DNA of 51,530 bases. Origin: Planctomycetota bacterium (GTDB lineage Bacteria > Planctomycetota > Phycisphaerae > Phycisphaerales > Phycisphaeraceae). The translations under genes were made by a program, and so were the position numbers. Position 1 is the stretch's first letter. The number at the start of each line of letters is the position of its first letter. Location: the NCBI GenBank assembly GCA_024279865.1, contig JAJRRC010000041.1, forward strand, positions 1-51,530, given 5' to 3'. The notes beneath the pieces are model-generated. The model searched no databases and was not told where the DNA came from. It was given only the letters and a program-made list of their open reading frames with translations. Below are positions 25,957 to 33,644 of the stretch, in pieces.

Positions 25957-27003
25957 ATGGCTCACCAGCCCAAGCAAGGCCAGCGACTGGATGCGTTTGT
26001 CGCCCAGTGGCTGTCGCTATCGCGTCATGAAGTTCGCACGCTGCTGTCGCTTGATGCGATAGTGGTTAATGGTAAATCTTGCGGGTCAAAAGGTTATTTG
26101 CTGAGGCCCTCAGACCAGGTCGAAGTTTTACCTGATGCAATCGCCAAGCGTAATCAGATTGAACCAAACCCTCAGCTTAAAATTCCCTTGCTCTACAAAG
26201 ACCCCACGCTCGTCGTCGTGGACAAGCCCGCAGGCGTGGCAGTGCATCCCTTACACCCCGGACAGACCCAGACGGTCCTCAACGGGCTTATTACGCTATT
26301 CCCGCAACTAGGGAGAGCAACCCAAGAGAATATTTCAAGCATTGCTTCAAGCAATATTTCAGAACGCACCTCCGAAGAAGAACTTCCCGGGGCGGTCAGT
26401 CAGACCAAAGGAAAGCTTCCGGGGGAACTTCCGGGGGCCGGGGGGGTGGGGGAAGGTGGATTGCGCAGTGGGGTGGTGCATCGGCTTGATGTGGATACCT
26501 CAGGCGCGTTGGCCATTGCCTTGACCGAGGCTAGTTGGAAGCGTTGGCGTGCAGCGTTTTCCGAGCATCAGGTGACTAAGCTTTACCATGCGTTGGTGGT
26601 GGGTCATCCTGCTGCGGCAGGGAAGGCAGCCTTGTCTTTGCGTATCACACAGCATCGGCCAGCCAAGGTTCGCGTGGTTGAAAAGTCCGAGGGTTATTTG
26701 TGTGATCTTTCTTGGCGTGTGCTTGAGACGTATGAGCAAGCGTCTTTGGTTGAAGTGAATTTGGGGACGGGATTTTTGCATCAGATTCGTGTGATGTTTG
26801 CCCATTTGGGTCACCCGGTTTTAGGTGATTCGTTGTATGCCTGTGAGTTGGCGGATTTGAAAGTTACTTCGGGAGTAGTGTTGCCGTTGCCTGAGGCTCC
26901 ACGTCAGATGCTTCATGCGGCCATGTTGGCATTGGATGGCCTGGAAATTCACTGTCCGGTCCCGGCAGATTTTGAGCAGGTGTGTGAGGCTTTGCGTGGT
27001 TGA
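25957..27003 (+). CDS. RluD-type 23S rRNA pseudouridine synthase with a repeat-derived insert
   Basis: Product of 348 aa from the ATG at 25957. The S4 RNA-binding domain (GQRLDAFVAQWLSLSRHEVR) is followed by the catalytic domain with VVVDKPAGVAVHPLHPG and HRLDVDTSGALAIAL, where the Asp of HRLD is the nucleophile; C-terminal GFLHQIRVMFAHLGHPVLGD is also typical. RluD/RluC-type enzymes modify 23S rRNA; which uridine is unclear. Between LFPQLGR and LRSGVVHRLD, usually a few residues apart, lie about 50 residues that include LPGAV, KLPGELPGAGG from a GC-rich array and a small direct repeat (AATATTTCA, twice). The insert sits beside the active-site strand but in a loop. Confidence 0.92.
   Translation: MAHQPKQGQRLDAFVAQWLSLSRHEVRTLLSLDAIVVNGKSCGSKGYLLRPSDQVEVLPDAIAKRNQIEPNPQLKIPLLYKDPTLVVVDKPAGVAVHPLHPGQTQTVLNGLITLFPQLGRATQENISSIASSNISERTSEEELPGAVSQTKGKLPGELPGAGGVGEGGLRSGVVHRLDVDTSGALAIALTEASWKRWRAAFSEHQVTKLYHALVVGHPAAAGKAALSLRITQHRPAKVRVVEKSEGYLCDLSWRVLETYEQASLVEVNLGTGFLHQIRVMFAHLGHPVLGDSLYACELADLKVTSGVVLPLPEAPRQMLHAAMLALDGLEIHCPVPADFEQVCEALRG
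26374..26455. repeat. GC-rich array inside the pseudouridine synthase gene
   Basis: An isolated unit AACTTCCCGGGGCG, a 23-bp gap, then GCTTCCGGGGGAACTTCCGG and GGGCCGGGGGGG. In the L-P-G-x frame. The end motif CCGGGGGCCGGGGGGG is shared with the arrays at 10054 and 27371. Confidence 0.92.
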
Positions 27004-27086
27004 CGGGAAAATGCGTGAGCCACAAAAGACACAAAAAGCAGAGAGGCTCTGTCGGTTAAAATACGCTTTGATGAGGCGTTTGGTCG

Positions 27087-27134
27087 GAATCCGACTCTTC
27101 AGCAGACTTCAGAGTTCGGTTTTGTGATCGCGGT
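27087..27134 (+). repeat. Dispersed repeat family X, copy 1
   Basis: A 48-bp element beginning GAATCCGACTCTTC and ending TGATCGCGGT; identical to copy 2 (41107-41154) at 43 of 48 positions. CCGA-CTCT and AGAG-T-TCGG form an 8-bp stem with one bulge followed by T4. It could end rluD transcription, but copy 2 has no gene upstream on its strand. Confidence 0.8.
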
Positions 27135-27159
27135 ATGTTAGACATTTGGCATGATGACT

Positions 27160-27228
27160 GGCATTGCGTATTTTTGTTGCGTTAAGGATTTTATTAATTT
27201 TTCCCAGTCTCGTTTGAGTGATCATTTG
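27160..27228 (+). repeat. Dispersed repeat family Y, copy 4 (degenerate)
   Basis: GCATTGCGTATTTTTGTTGC, then GTT-AGG-TTTTAT and CAGTCTCGT follow the order of copies 2 and 3 with several gaps. It lacks the terminal hairpin. Confidence 0.5.
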
Positions 27229-27235
27229 AAAACTG

Positions 27236-27260
27236 GCCGCACGCTTACAGCGTGCGCGTC
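27236..27260 (-). repeat. REP-like element, copy 5
   Basis: GCCGCACGCTTACAGCGTGC then GCGTC, orientation B, stem GCACGCT/AGCGTGC. It forms a facing pair with copy 6, 27 bp away. Confidence 0.88.
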
Positions 27261-27287
27261 TTAACTCGCGTTTTCGATGTTTTAGCA

Positions 27288-27313
27288 GACGCGCAAGCTG
27301 TAAGCTAGCGGCT
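27288..27313 (+). repeat. REP-like element, copy 6
   Basis: GACGCGCAAGCTGTAAGCTA then GCGGCT, orientation A; one stem mismatch (AGCTAGCG for AGCTTGCG). Confidence 0.85.
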
Positions 27314-27370
27314 AGTTCAACGTAGAACCCAAAGAGTTATCCTTATTAGACGCTACAGTTGAATTTTTCA

Positions 27371-27463
27371 CGATCTAGGGAAAATTTCCGGTGGGATAAC
27401 CCAGACGTGCAAGGTATTGCCTAAGGAAAACTTCCGGGGGAACTTCCGGGGGCCGGGGGGGGG
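27371..27463. repeat. GC-rich array abutting the phosphoesterase stop codon
   Basis: Seen on the minus strand, the gene's TAA is followed at once by CCCCCCCCCGGCCCCCGGAA, two GGAAGTT units, then a long-unit tail (TTTTCCTTAGGCAATACC, TGGGTTATCCCACCGGAAAT). The intergenic block 27004-27463 therefore consists almost entirely of repeats of four families. Confidence 0.9.
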
Positions 27464-28270
27464 TTATCGTCCTTCTAGGAGGCGTTGTCCTAGGAATTCG
27501 TTGAGGTCGCCGATGGCATTGATTTTGTTGATGACTGCATGGATGTCGTATTCGATTCGGATAAAGTCCACATATTCGGAGCTGATGATGGCGTAGCTTG
27601 CTCGTGGGTCCCGGTCTCGTGGTTGGCCGACGGAGCCGGGATTGATGATGCACTTTTCGTGGTCATTGAACTGGTAGCGTCCGTTGAGGTCAGCCGGTGG
27701 ATAGAAGTCTGGTTCATCGGTGAAGACGCCTGCGACATGGGTGTGGCCGCAGAAACAGCGTTGATCGATTCGCTCGAAGATTTGTCCCATTTTGGTGGGT
27801 GATGCAATGACATCATCGGGGAAGATATATTCGTTGATCGGCCTTCGGGGTGATGCGTGGACGCAGAGGGTGCCATGAAAAACGTGTCGAATTTCGAGGT
27901 TGCCTAGAAACTCCCAGCGTTTGCGTCGGACGACGGGTTCTTCTTCGAGTTCGAATTGGCGGCGTGTCCAGAAGGCGGCTGCTTCAGCGCTGGCGTTAAA
28001 GGCGGTGGGTTCATAGAGGCTCGCAAAGTCATGGTTTCCCATGAGTGCCCATTCACAATTTTCCATGACCAGGTCGAGACATTGGCAGGGGTTTGGCCCG
28101 TAGCCGATGATATCGCCCAAGCAGCAGATGCGTTTGATGTCTCGTGCTTGGATGTCCGCTAGGACGACCTGTAAAGCGTCGAGGTTGCCATGGATATCAC
28201 TGATCAAGGCAAAGCTGCCTTGGCCTCCAGTGGGGTTATTTTGGTCAGATGTGGTTGGAGCGTCGGTCAC
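27464..28270 (-). CDS. Calcineurin-like metallophosphoesterase
   Basis: Product of 268 aa from the GTG at 28270, with AGGA 7 nt upstream; an ATG at 28336 would overlap the divergent gene. The five metal-binding blocks of the family are in order: DIHGNLDAL (about residue 23), GDIIGYGPNP (about 51), GNHDF (about 77), HASPRRP (about 143) and GHTHVAG (about 177). It closely follows the YfcE/ApaH-like group, acting on phosphodiesters or diadenosine polyphosphates; the substrate is not known. Divergent from the glycosyltransferase, starts 46 bp apart. Confidence 0.92.
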   Translation of the reverse strand: MTDAPTTSDQNNPTGGQGSFALISDIHGNLDALQVVLADIQARDIKRICCLGDIIGYGPNPCQCLDLVMENCEWALMGNHDFASLYEPTAFNASAEAAAFWTRRQFELEEEPVVRRKRWEFLGNLEIRHVFHGTLCVHASPRRPINEYIFPDDVIASPTKMGQIFERIDQRCFCGHTHVAGVFTDEPDFYPPADLNGRYQFNDHEKCIINPGSVGQPRDRDPRASYAIISSEYVDFIRIEYDIHAVINKINAIGDLNEFLGQRLLEGR

Positions 28271-28315
28271 TACAGATTCCTGTTTTTCGTGCGTGCGGTA
28301 TATAGTAGACGATTC

Positions 28316-29359
28316 ATGGCTGTTCAGCACAACCAACTTGCTTCTTCTGGCCGCGTTTTAATCGTGAGGCCGACGGCTTTGGGCGATGTTTGTCGCACGG
28401 TGCCTGCGTTGGTGACGCTGCGCCGAGCCTTTCCCGATGCGCGCATTGACTGGCTGGTGCATGAGGGTTTTACCGAGGCGATTGAACATCACCCTGCTCT
28501 TGATGGGGTGATAGGCTTTCCCCGCAAGCGTTTTAGTAGGCTATTGACCCATCCACAGCATTGGCGTGCATTTGGTCGCTGGCTCGGCCAGTTAAAGCGG
28601 AATCGATATGACTTGGTGGTGGATTTGCAGGGGCTTGCCCGTTCGGGATTTTTTTCCTGGTGGACCGGTGCCCAGACGCGTATCGGTTTTGCCAATGCCC
28701 GTGAAGGCGCTTGGCTTGGTTATACCCAGCGTTATGAGGTAGATCGCAAGTTGCACACGGTGGATCGCATGTTGGGTCTTTTGGAGGCTGCGGGTTTTGA
28801 GGTGGTGCGGGACATGTCGCTTTATGTGAGTGAGAGGGATCGCCAGTGGGCGGGTTCTTATTTGAAAGAGCGTGGGTTATTGGATCGGCCGTTTGTTTGT
28901 TTGGCGCCGACGGCTCAATGGTTGTGTAAATGTTGGCCGTTGGATCGGTTTGAACAGATCGGCGGTCGTCTTCAAAAAGAAAAAAACTGGGGCGTGGTGG
29001 TGCTGGGCGCTCCTTCAGAACAGGCCCAGATTCAGCCCTTGCTTGACGGTTTGGGGGTGGACTTGCCCAGTACCACGGTGGGACAGTTGATGGCCTTGGT
29101 CGAGGCATGTTCGCTGTTGGTTTGTAATGATTCTGGGCCGTTGCATATGGGGGTTGGGTTGAACAAGCCGATTGTGAGTTTATTTGGGCCGACGGACCCG
29201 GCGGTGGTGGGTCCTTATCAGCGATCTGAATCGGTGGTGGCGGTGGCTGATGCCCAGGACGTTTCTTACCGAGTCCGCAAGGATGACCAGACATTGATTG
29301 GTCAGATTTCTGTGGAGTCGGTTTGGGACAAAATTCAAGCGGTGTTGCCGTCATCCTAA
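28316..29359 (+). CDS. Glycosyltransferase family 9 (heptosyltransferase-like)
   Basis: Product of 347 aa. N-terminal RVLIVRPTALGDVCRTVPAL and C-terminal LLVCNDSGPLHMGVGLNKPIVSLFGPTDP are the two signatures of GT9, in which heptose or similar sugars move from ADP-heptose to lipid A core. The Asp of GD near residue 24 is the expected base. The family is found in LPS synthesis of Gram-negative cells. TATAGT at 28301-28306 lies 9 nt before the ATG, so the transcript may have a very short leader. No other LPS gene is close. Confidence 0.9.
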   Translation: MAVQHNQLASSGRVLIVRPTALGDVCRTVPALVTLRRAFPDARIDWLVHEGFTEAIEHHPALDGVIGFPRKRFSRLLTHPQHWRAFGRWLGQLKRNRYDLVVDLQGLARSGFFSWWTGAQTRIGFANAREGAWLGYTQRYEVDRKLHTVDRMLGLLEAAGFEVVRDMSLYVSERDRQWAGSYLKERGLLDRPFVCLAPTAQWLCKCWPLDRFEQIGGRLQKEKNWGVVVLGAPSEQAQIQPLLDGLGVDLPSTTVGQLMALVEACSLLVCNDSGPLHMGVGLNKPIVSLFGPTDPAVVGPYQRSESVVAVADAQDVSYRVRKDDQTLIGQISVESVWDKIQAVLPSS

Positions 29360-29399
29360 AACAGGTCCAGTCCCGATATCAACGGCCATGTGTGTGAAA

Positions 29400-29429
29400 T
29401 TGCCGGGGAGACTTCCGGGGGCGTATAAT
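29400..29429 (+). promoter_or_regulatory. valS promoter with a GC-rich repeat copy in its spacer
   Basis: TTGCCG (29400-29405, 4 of 6), 18-bp spacer, TATAAT (29424-29429, perfect). The spacer GGGAGACTTCCGGGGGCG is a copy of the GC-rich repeat. Start near 29436. Confidence 0.65.
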
Positions 29430-29476
29430 GGCCGGTTTGCTTCTTTAGATTGAACAAAACGATGGAAACGCTTGGT

Positions 29477-32400
29477 ATGACGAACAGTGAATTAGCCACG
29501 ACTTACGCACCCAAAGAGGTGGAATCTCAGATCACCGACCGCTGGAATGAGGCGGGGGCCTTTGCAGCCTCGCCTGATGCTGCGGGCGAGTCTTATGCGA
29601 TAGTCATTCCCCCGCCGAACGTGACGGCCGCGCTGCACATGGGACATGCCTTGAACAACACGCTTCAGGACATTCTCATTCGCTATCACCGCATGGCAGG
29701 ACGCAATGCGCTTTGGATGCCTGGCACCGACCATGCGGGCATTGCCACGCAAACGGTCGTTGAAAAACGGGTATTTGAAGAAGAAGGCAAACGTCGCACC
29801 GATTTTGAGCGTGATGAATTCGTGGGCAAAATTCAAGCATGGAAAGACCAATACGAAAAACACATCACCGATCAGCTCAAGGCCATGGGCTGTTCTTGTG
29901 ACTGGGATCGACAACGGTTCACCATGGACCCCACTTGCACCAAGGCAGTTCGAGAAGCCTTCTTTCGGCTATTCAAAGATGAACTGATCTACCGTGGCAA
30001 ACGGCTGGTCAACTGGGACCCTGCGACCCAGACCGCTTTGGCAGATGATGAAGTGGAAGCTTGCGATATTGATGGCAGCTTCTGGTACTTGGACTACCCC
30101 GTCTGCGATGAACAAGGCAATCTCACCGGCGAACAGGTGACCGTCGCGACCACACGACCTGAAACCATGCTCGGCGACACGGCTGTGGCAGTGAACCCAA
30201 ACGACCTGCCACACGCCAAATATATCGGGCAATACGTCAAGCTTCCCATCGTCAACCGGATCATCCCAATCGTCGGCGACGATTATGTCGTCACGCCTGA
30301 CCCCAACTCCAGCGACGAAAAAGCAAAATTCGCCAGCGGATTTTTGAAAGTCACCCCCGCCCATGATCCCAATGACTGGGAAATCGGATTGCGTCATCAA
30401 TTGGAAGTTATCAATGTCATGGCCCCCGACGGCTCCATCTCCGACAAGCATGGCTGGAGCGATGTGGGAGACGCGGGTTTTATCTTGGGTCAATCCCGCG
30501 AAAAAGCGAGCAAAGCCATCGTGCAATGGTTCAAAGAAAATGGCCAGCTCGCAGAAGTTCGCCCTTACCGTCACAGCGTGGGACATAGCTATCGCAGCCA
30601 TGTGCCGGTGGAGCCTTACCTTTCAGATCAGTGGTATGTGAAGGTCACCGATCAACGCTTGGCCGGAGCTGCTCTGGGTGCGATGGCCAAAGATCAGCGG
30701 GCTGAGTCGGAGGGCTGTGTCTGGACGGACGACAATCCTTTTGAGCAAGCACCGCAGCAGGGCGATGGAGAATTAACGTTTTATCCGCCTCGTTACGCGA
30801 AGACTTTTCAGATGTGGCATGAGAATTTACGCGACTGGTGCATTAGCCGTCAGTTGTGGTGGGGACATCGGATTCCGGTTTGGACTTCCACGGGGAGGCA
30901 CCTTGAATTGAATTCAGATTTGGCGTGCAGTCAAACATTTGGCGATCAGCAATTTATTTGTCTTAAAACCGATGACGCCGATTTGATGCGTCAGCTTGAA
31001 AAGGCTGGTTTTGTGCAAGATTCTGACGTGTTGGATACTTGGTTCAGCAGCGCGTTGTGGCCGATGTCCACGATGGGTTGGCCCGAGCAGACCGCTGAAT
31101 TAGAAACATGGAACCCGTCGAACACGCTTTGCACAGCCCGTGAGATTATTACGTTGTGGGTGAGCCGCATGGTAATGTTCAATCGTTATTTGCGAGGCTG
31201 CTTGCCGTTCACCGATGTTTTTATTCATGCGATGATTCAAGACGGCCACGGGCAAAAGATGAGTAAATCTTTGGGCAACGGCGTGGACCCGTTTGATATT
31301 ATTCACTCTCATGGCGCTGATGGGATGCGGTTCACGCTTGCGAGTATGACGACTCAGACCCAGGACGTACGCTTGACGGTGGACATGGTTTGCCCGCACA
31401 CGGGAAAAATGTTTACGCCTAAATATGTCGGGGATGGCCGAGGCCACAAGGTGGCCGCTGCGATCCAAGACAGTCCTTTTGCCAAGGGCAAGCAGATGGT
31501 CTCCAGCTACGGCATGGCCACGGGCAAAGCCAAGCCCACCGATGCCATGCCTGTGGCTCGCAACACCAGTGAGAAATTTGATGTCGGTCGTAACTTTGCC
31601 AACAAGCTTTGGAACGCAGTGCGATTTGCACTGTCAAATTTAGAGAAAACCCCCGCCCCCGGAAGCCCCCCCGGAAGCCCCCCCGGAAGTACCCCCGGAA
31701 GTACCCCCGGCATCGCCCCCGGCACTGCCACAGAAGATTCTCTGGGAGTCGCAGATCGTTGGATTCTCTCAAGGCTCACCCAAGTCGCGGCTGCGACGGA
31801 AAAAGCGATTTTGAATTACGAGTTCAAACCTTATGCTGACGGGTTGTACGACTTTATTTGGCGAGAGGTTTGCGATTGGTACATTGAGGCGATCAAGCCC
31901 ACGGTGGCCAACAATCGAACCCAGCGAAAAGTTTTATCGGTGGTGTTGGATGTGACGTTGCGACTATTGCACCCGGCGATGCCTTATATCACCGAAAAAC
32001 TTTGGGAACGCCTCAACGAAGTGGTTCCTGACCGGACGCTTGAAGGCTTTGAATTGCCTGTGCATGAATTACTGGTCAAGACGGCGTGGCCTAAGATTTC
32101 GGATCAATGGGTTGATCCCCAGGCAGAGCAAACTTTTGCACTGATGAATAATCTGGTGACAGCGATTCGGCAGGTGCGAACGTCTTACAAAATTCCACCT
32201 CGCCAAAAGCTCGTCGTGACTGCCAAGGTGTCTGCGTCGTTGCAGGATCAGATTTTGCCTAGTGTGGACGTGTTACAAACCTTGGCGAGCCTTGAAAGTT
32301 TTGCGTTGTCCGAGTCCGGGGTCGCCCCCCAGGGTGCGGCCGTCACGGTGGTCGGTGAGATTGAACTTTATGTTCATGATCTGGTCGACGCTGAGGCTGA

Positions 32401-32584
32401 AAAAGATCGCTTGGGCAAATTGATTGAACACGTGCAAAAAAGTATTCAAACACTCCAAGGCCGCCTGTCCAACGAAAGCTACACCGCCAAGGCGCCCGCT
32501 CACTTGGTCGAACAGACCCGGGGCCAACTGTCCGACAAGCAAAGTGAACTGGCCTCGCTTGAACAACAACTTCAGGTTCTCTAA
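29477..32584 (+). CDS. valS: Valyl-tRNA synthetase with a repeat-derived insert
   Basis: Product of 1035 aa from the ATG at 29477 (MTNSELATTYAPKEVESQI); ATG 29462 is an alternative. Charges tRNA-Val. The HIGH signature is PPPNVTAALHMGHAL, the editing domain includes TTRPETMLGDTAVAVNP, KMSKS is GQKMSKSLGNGVDP, the anticodon domain follows from about 700, and the C-terminal coiled coil ends in LSDKQSELASLEQQL. Two extra segments: about 55 residues before GRNFANKLWNA (VCPHTGKMFTPK and following), which may be lineage-specific, and residues about 724-752 ([18 protein letters not shown]) between NKLWNAVRFALSNLE and VADRWIL, from a GC-rich array. The next gene, recO, begins 8 bp after the stop. Confidence 0.97.
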   Translation: MTNSELATTYAPKEVESQITDRWNEAGAFAASPDAAGESYAIVIPPPNVTAALHMGHALNNTLQDILIRYHRMAGRNALWMPGTDHAGIATQTVVEKRVFEEEGKRRTDFERDEFVGKIQAWKDQYEKHITDQLKAMGCSCDWDRQRFTMDPTCTKAVREAFFRLFKDELIYRGKRLVNWDPATQTALADDEVEACDIDGSFWYLDYPVCDEQGNLTGEQVTVATTRPETMLGDTAVAVNPNDLPHAKYIGQYVKLPIVNRIIPIVGDDYVVTPDPNSSDEKAKFASGFLKVTPAHDPNDWEIGLRHQLEVINVMAPDGSISDKHGWSDVGDAGFILGQSREKASKAIVQWFKENGQLAEVRPYRHSVGHSYRSHVPVEPYLSDQWYVKVTDQRLAGAALGAMAKDQRAESEGCVWTDDNPFEQAPQQGDGELTFYPPRYAKTFQMWHENLRDWCISRQLWWGHRIPVWTSTGRHLELNSDLACSQTFGDQQFICLKTDDADLMRQLEKAGFVQDSDVLDTWFSSALWPMSTMGWPEQTAELETWNPSNTLCTAREIITLWVSRMVMFNRYLRGCLPFTDVFIHAMIQDGHGQKMSKSLGNGVDPFDIIHSHGADGMRFTLASMTTQTQDVRLTVDMVCPHTGKMFTPKYVGDGRGHKVAAAIQDSPFAKGKQMVSSYGMATGKAKPTDAMPVARNTSEKFDVGRNFANKLWNAVRFALSNLEKTPAPGSPPGSPPGSTPGSTPGIAPGTATEDSLGVADRWILSRLTQVAAATEKAILNYEFKPYADGLYDFIWREVCDWYIEAIKPTVANNRTQRKVLSVVLDVTLRLLHPAMPYITEKLWERLNEVVPDRTLEGFELPVHELLVKTAWPKISDQWVDPQAEQTFALMNNLVTAIRQVRTSYKIPPRQKLVVTAKVSASLQDQILPSVDVLQTLASLESFALSESGVAPQGAAVTVVGEIELYVHDLVDAEAEKDRLGKLIEHVQKSIQTLQGRLSNESYTAKAPAHLVEQTRGQLSDKQSELASLEQQLQVL
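31648..31735. repeat. GC-rich array inside valS
   Basis: About six units of CCCCCGGAAGCC and CCCCCGGAAGTA, decaying to CCCCGGCATCGC at the right. In the P-G-S-P frame. Confidence 0.95.
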
Positions 32585-32592
32585 AAGTTTTC

Positions 32593-33447
32593 ATGGCACG
32601 TATCAAAGATCAAGCCATCTGTGTTCGTATGCTTGACTGGTCTGAGACCAGCCAGATTGTGGTCCTGCTCACGGCTGAGCATGGATTGGTTCGTGGCCTG
32701 GCCAAAGGGTCCAAACGATTCAGCCCCAGCAGTATCGCCCGATTCAGTGGTGGAATCGAACTACTCACCGGTGGGCAAGTCGTCGGCAACATCAAACCCA
32801 ATGTCGAACTGATGAACATCACCGAATGGGATCTGCAACAACCCTATCGGCATCTGCGTCAAAATCTCAGACTTCATCACCTGAGCATGTACGGGGCAGA
32901 CCTCGTCGCGGCCATGCTCGCAGACCATGACCCCCACAAACGAACCTTTGACGCTTTGACCACCTTCTTAGAAGAACTGTCTCTCCCCCCGGAAGCCCCC
33001 CCGGAAGTTCCCCCGGAAGTTCCAGAGGGAGCCTTGTCCACTAGCCGCACGCTTACAGCGTGCGCGTCTGAAGCATCCGGGGGAACATCCGGGGGGGCTT
33101 CCGGGGGGGGAGCGTTGTTGCGGTTTCAATGGGATATTCTTCAAGACAGCGGCTATCGCCCGAATCTTGATGAAGACATCCTCACCGGCAAGCCGTTGCC
33201 CAAACGTCCGACGTATCACTTTCACCCGCTCCGTGGTGGATTCAGTAGCCAGGCAGCTAGGCAAAGCTGGGGTGTGAGGCAGCAAACCATTGACCTCTTA
33301 AAAGCAGTGGCACGCAAACAACCTTTGGAGGCTTCAGGCATTGATCGGGCCAATCGACTGTTGTGTACTTACATTCGAGCGATTCTGGACCGGGAATTGC
33401 CGACGATGGGTTTTGTGTTAGAAGAAGAAAAAACGCCCGTGAACTAA
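32593..33447 (+). CDS. recO: DNA repair protein RecO with a composite repeat insert
   Basis: Product of 284 aa (usual about 240-250). The N-terminal OB fold reads IKDQAICVRMLDWSETSQIV and LVRGLAKGSKRFSPSSIARFSGG; the helical C-terminal domain resumes at LLRFQWDILQDSGYRPNLDE. RecO loads RecA on SSB-coated DNA with RecR. The zinc Cys motif of some RecO proteins is absent. Residues about 131-173 ([34 protein letters not shown]) are wholly made of array, REP element and inverted array, placed between the two helices after FLEEL. Without them the protein has normal length. The gap of 8 bp to valS suggests one transcript. Confidence 0.93.
   Translation: MARIKDQAICVRMLDWSETSQIVVLLTAEHGLVRGLAKGSKRFSPSSIARFSGGIELLTGGQVVGNIKPNVELMNITEWDLQQPYRHLRQNLRLHHLSMYGADLVAAMLADHDPHKRTFDALTTFLEELSLPPEAPPEVPPEVPEGALSTSRTLTACASEASGGTSGGASGGGALLRFQWDILQDSGYRPNLDEDILTGKPLPKRPTYHFHPLRGGFSSQAARQSWGVRQQTIDLLKAVARKQPLEASGIDRANRLLCTYIRAILDRELPTMGFVLEEEKTPVN
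32983..33111. repeat. Composite element inside recO: array, REP, inverted array
   Basis: Left array 32983-33018 (CCCCCCGGAAGCCCCCCCGG and GGAAGTT units, P-P-E-A frame). REP copy 7 at 33043-33068. Right array 33069-33111 (CATCCGGGGGAACATCCGGG, GGCTTCCGGGGGGG, S-G-G frame). The two arrays are reverse complements of each other, so the whole is a long imperfect palindrome with a stop-free reading frame through it. Confidence 0.95.
33043..33068 (-). repeat. REP-like element, copy 7, inside recO
   Basis: AGCCGCACGCTTACAGCGTG then CGCGTC, orientation B, perfect 7-bp stem. Translated as SRTLTACAS. Identical over its length to copy 5. Confidence 0.92.
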
Positions 33448-33470
33448 CACCCCATGGCTGTGAGTTATAT

Positions 33471-33570
33471 GCATCGCATATATGATGTATGCGTTGAGAC
33501 TTTTATAAAGCCTTTTCAATTCAGTCTCGGCGAATCACCATTCGCACGAGTTTTTTGTGGGATTGGTATT
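33471..33570 (+). repeat. Dispersed repeat family Y, copy 3
   Basis: ATGCGTTGAG, CCTTTTCAATTCAGTCTCGG, hairpin GCGAAT-CACC-ATTCGC and ATTGGTATT at the end. The loop differs from copy 2 while the stem is kept. It fills the recO-thrS gap (33448-33644). Confidence 0.85.
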
Positions 33571-33644
33571 AGTCGCTCCCCAAGGCCAAAACCGATACAC
33601 TTGGCTTTTAAATTGTAATCGATGACCCTTTAGAGATAGATGTA

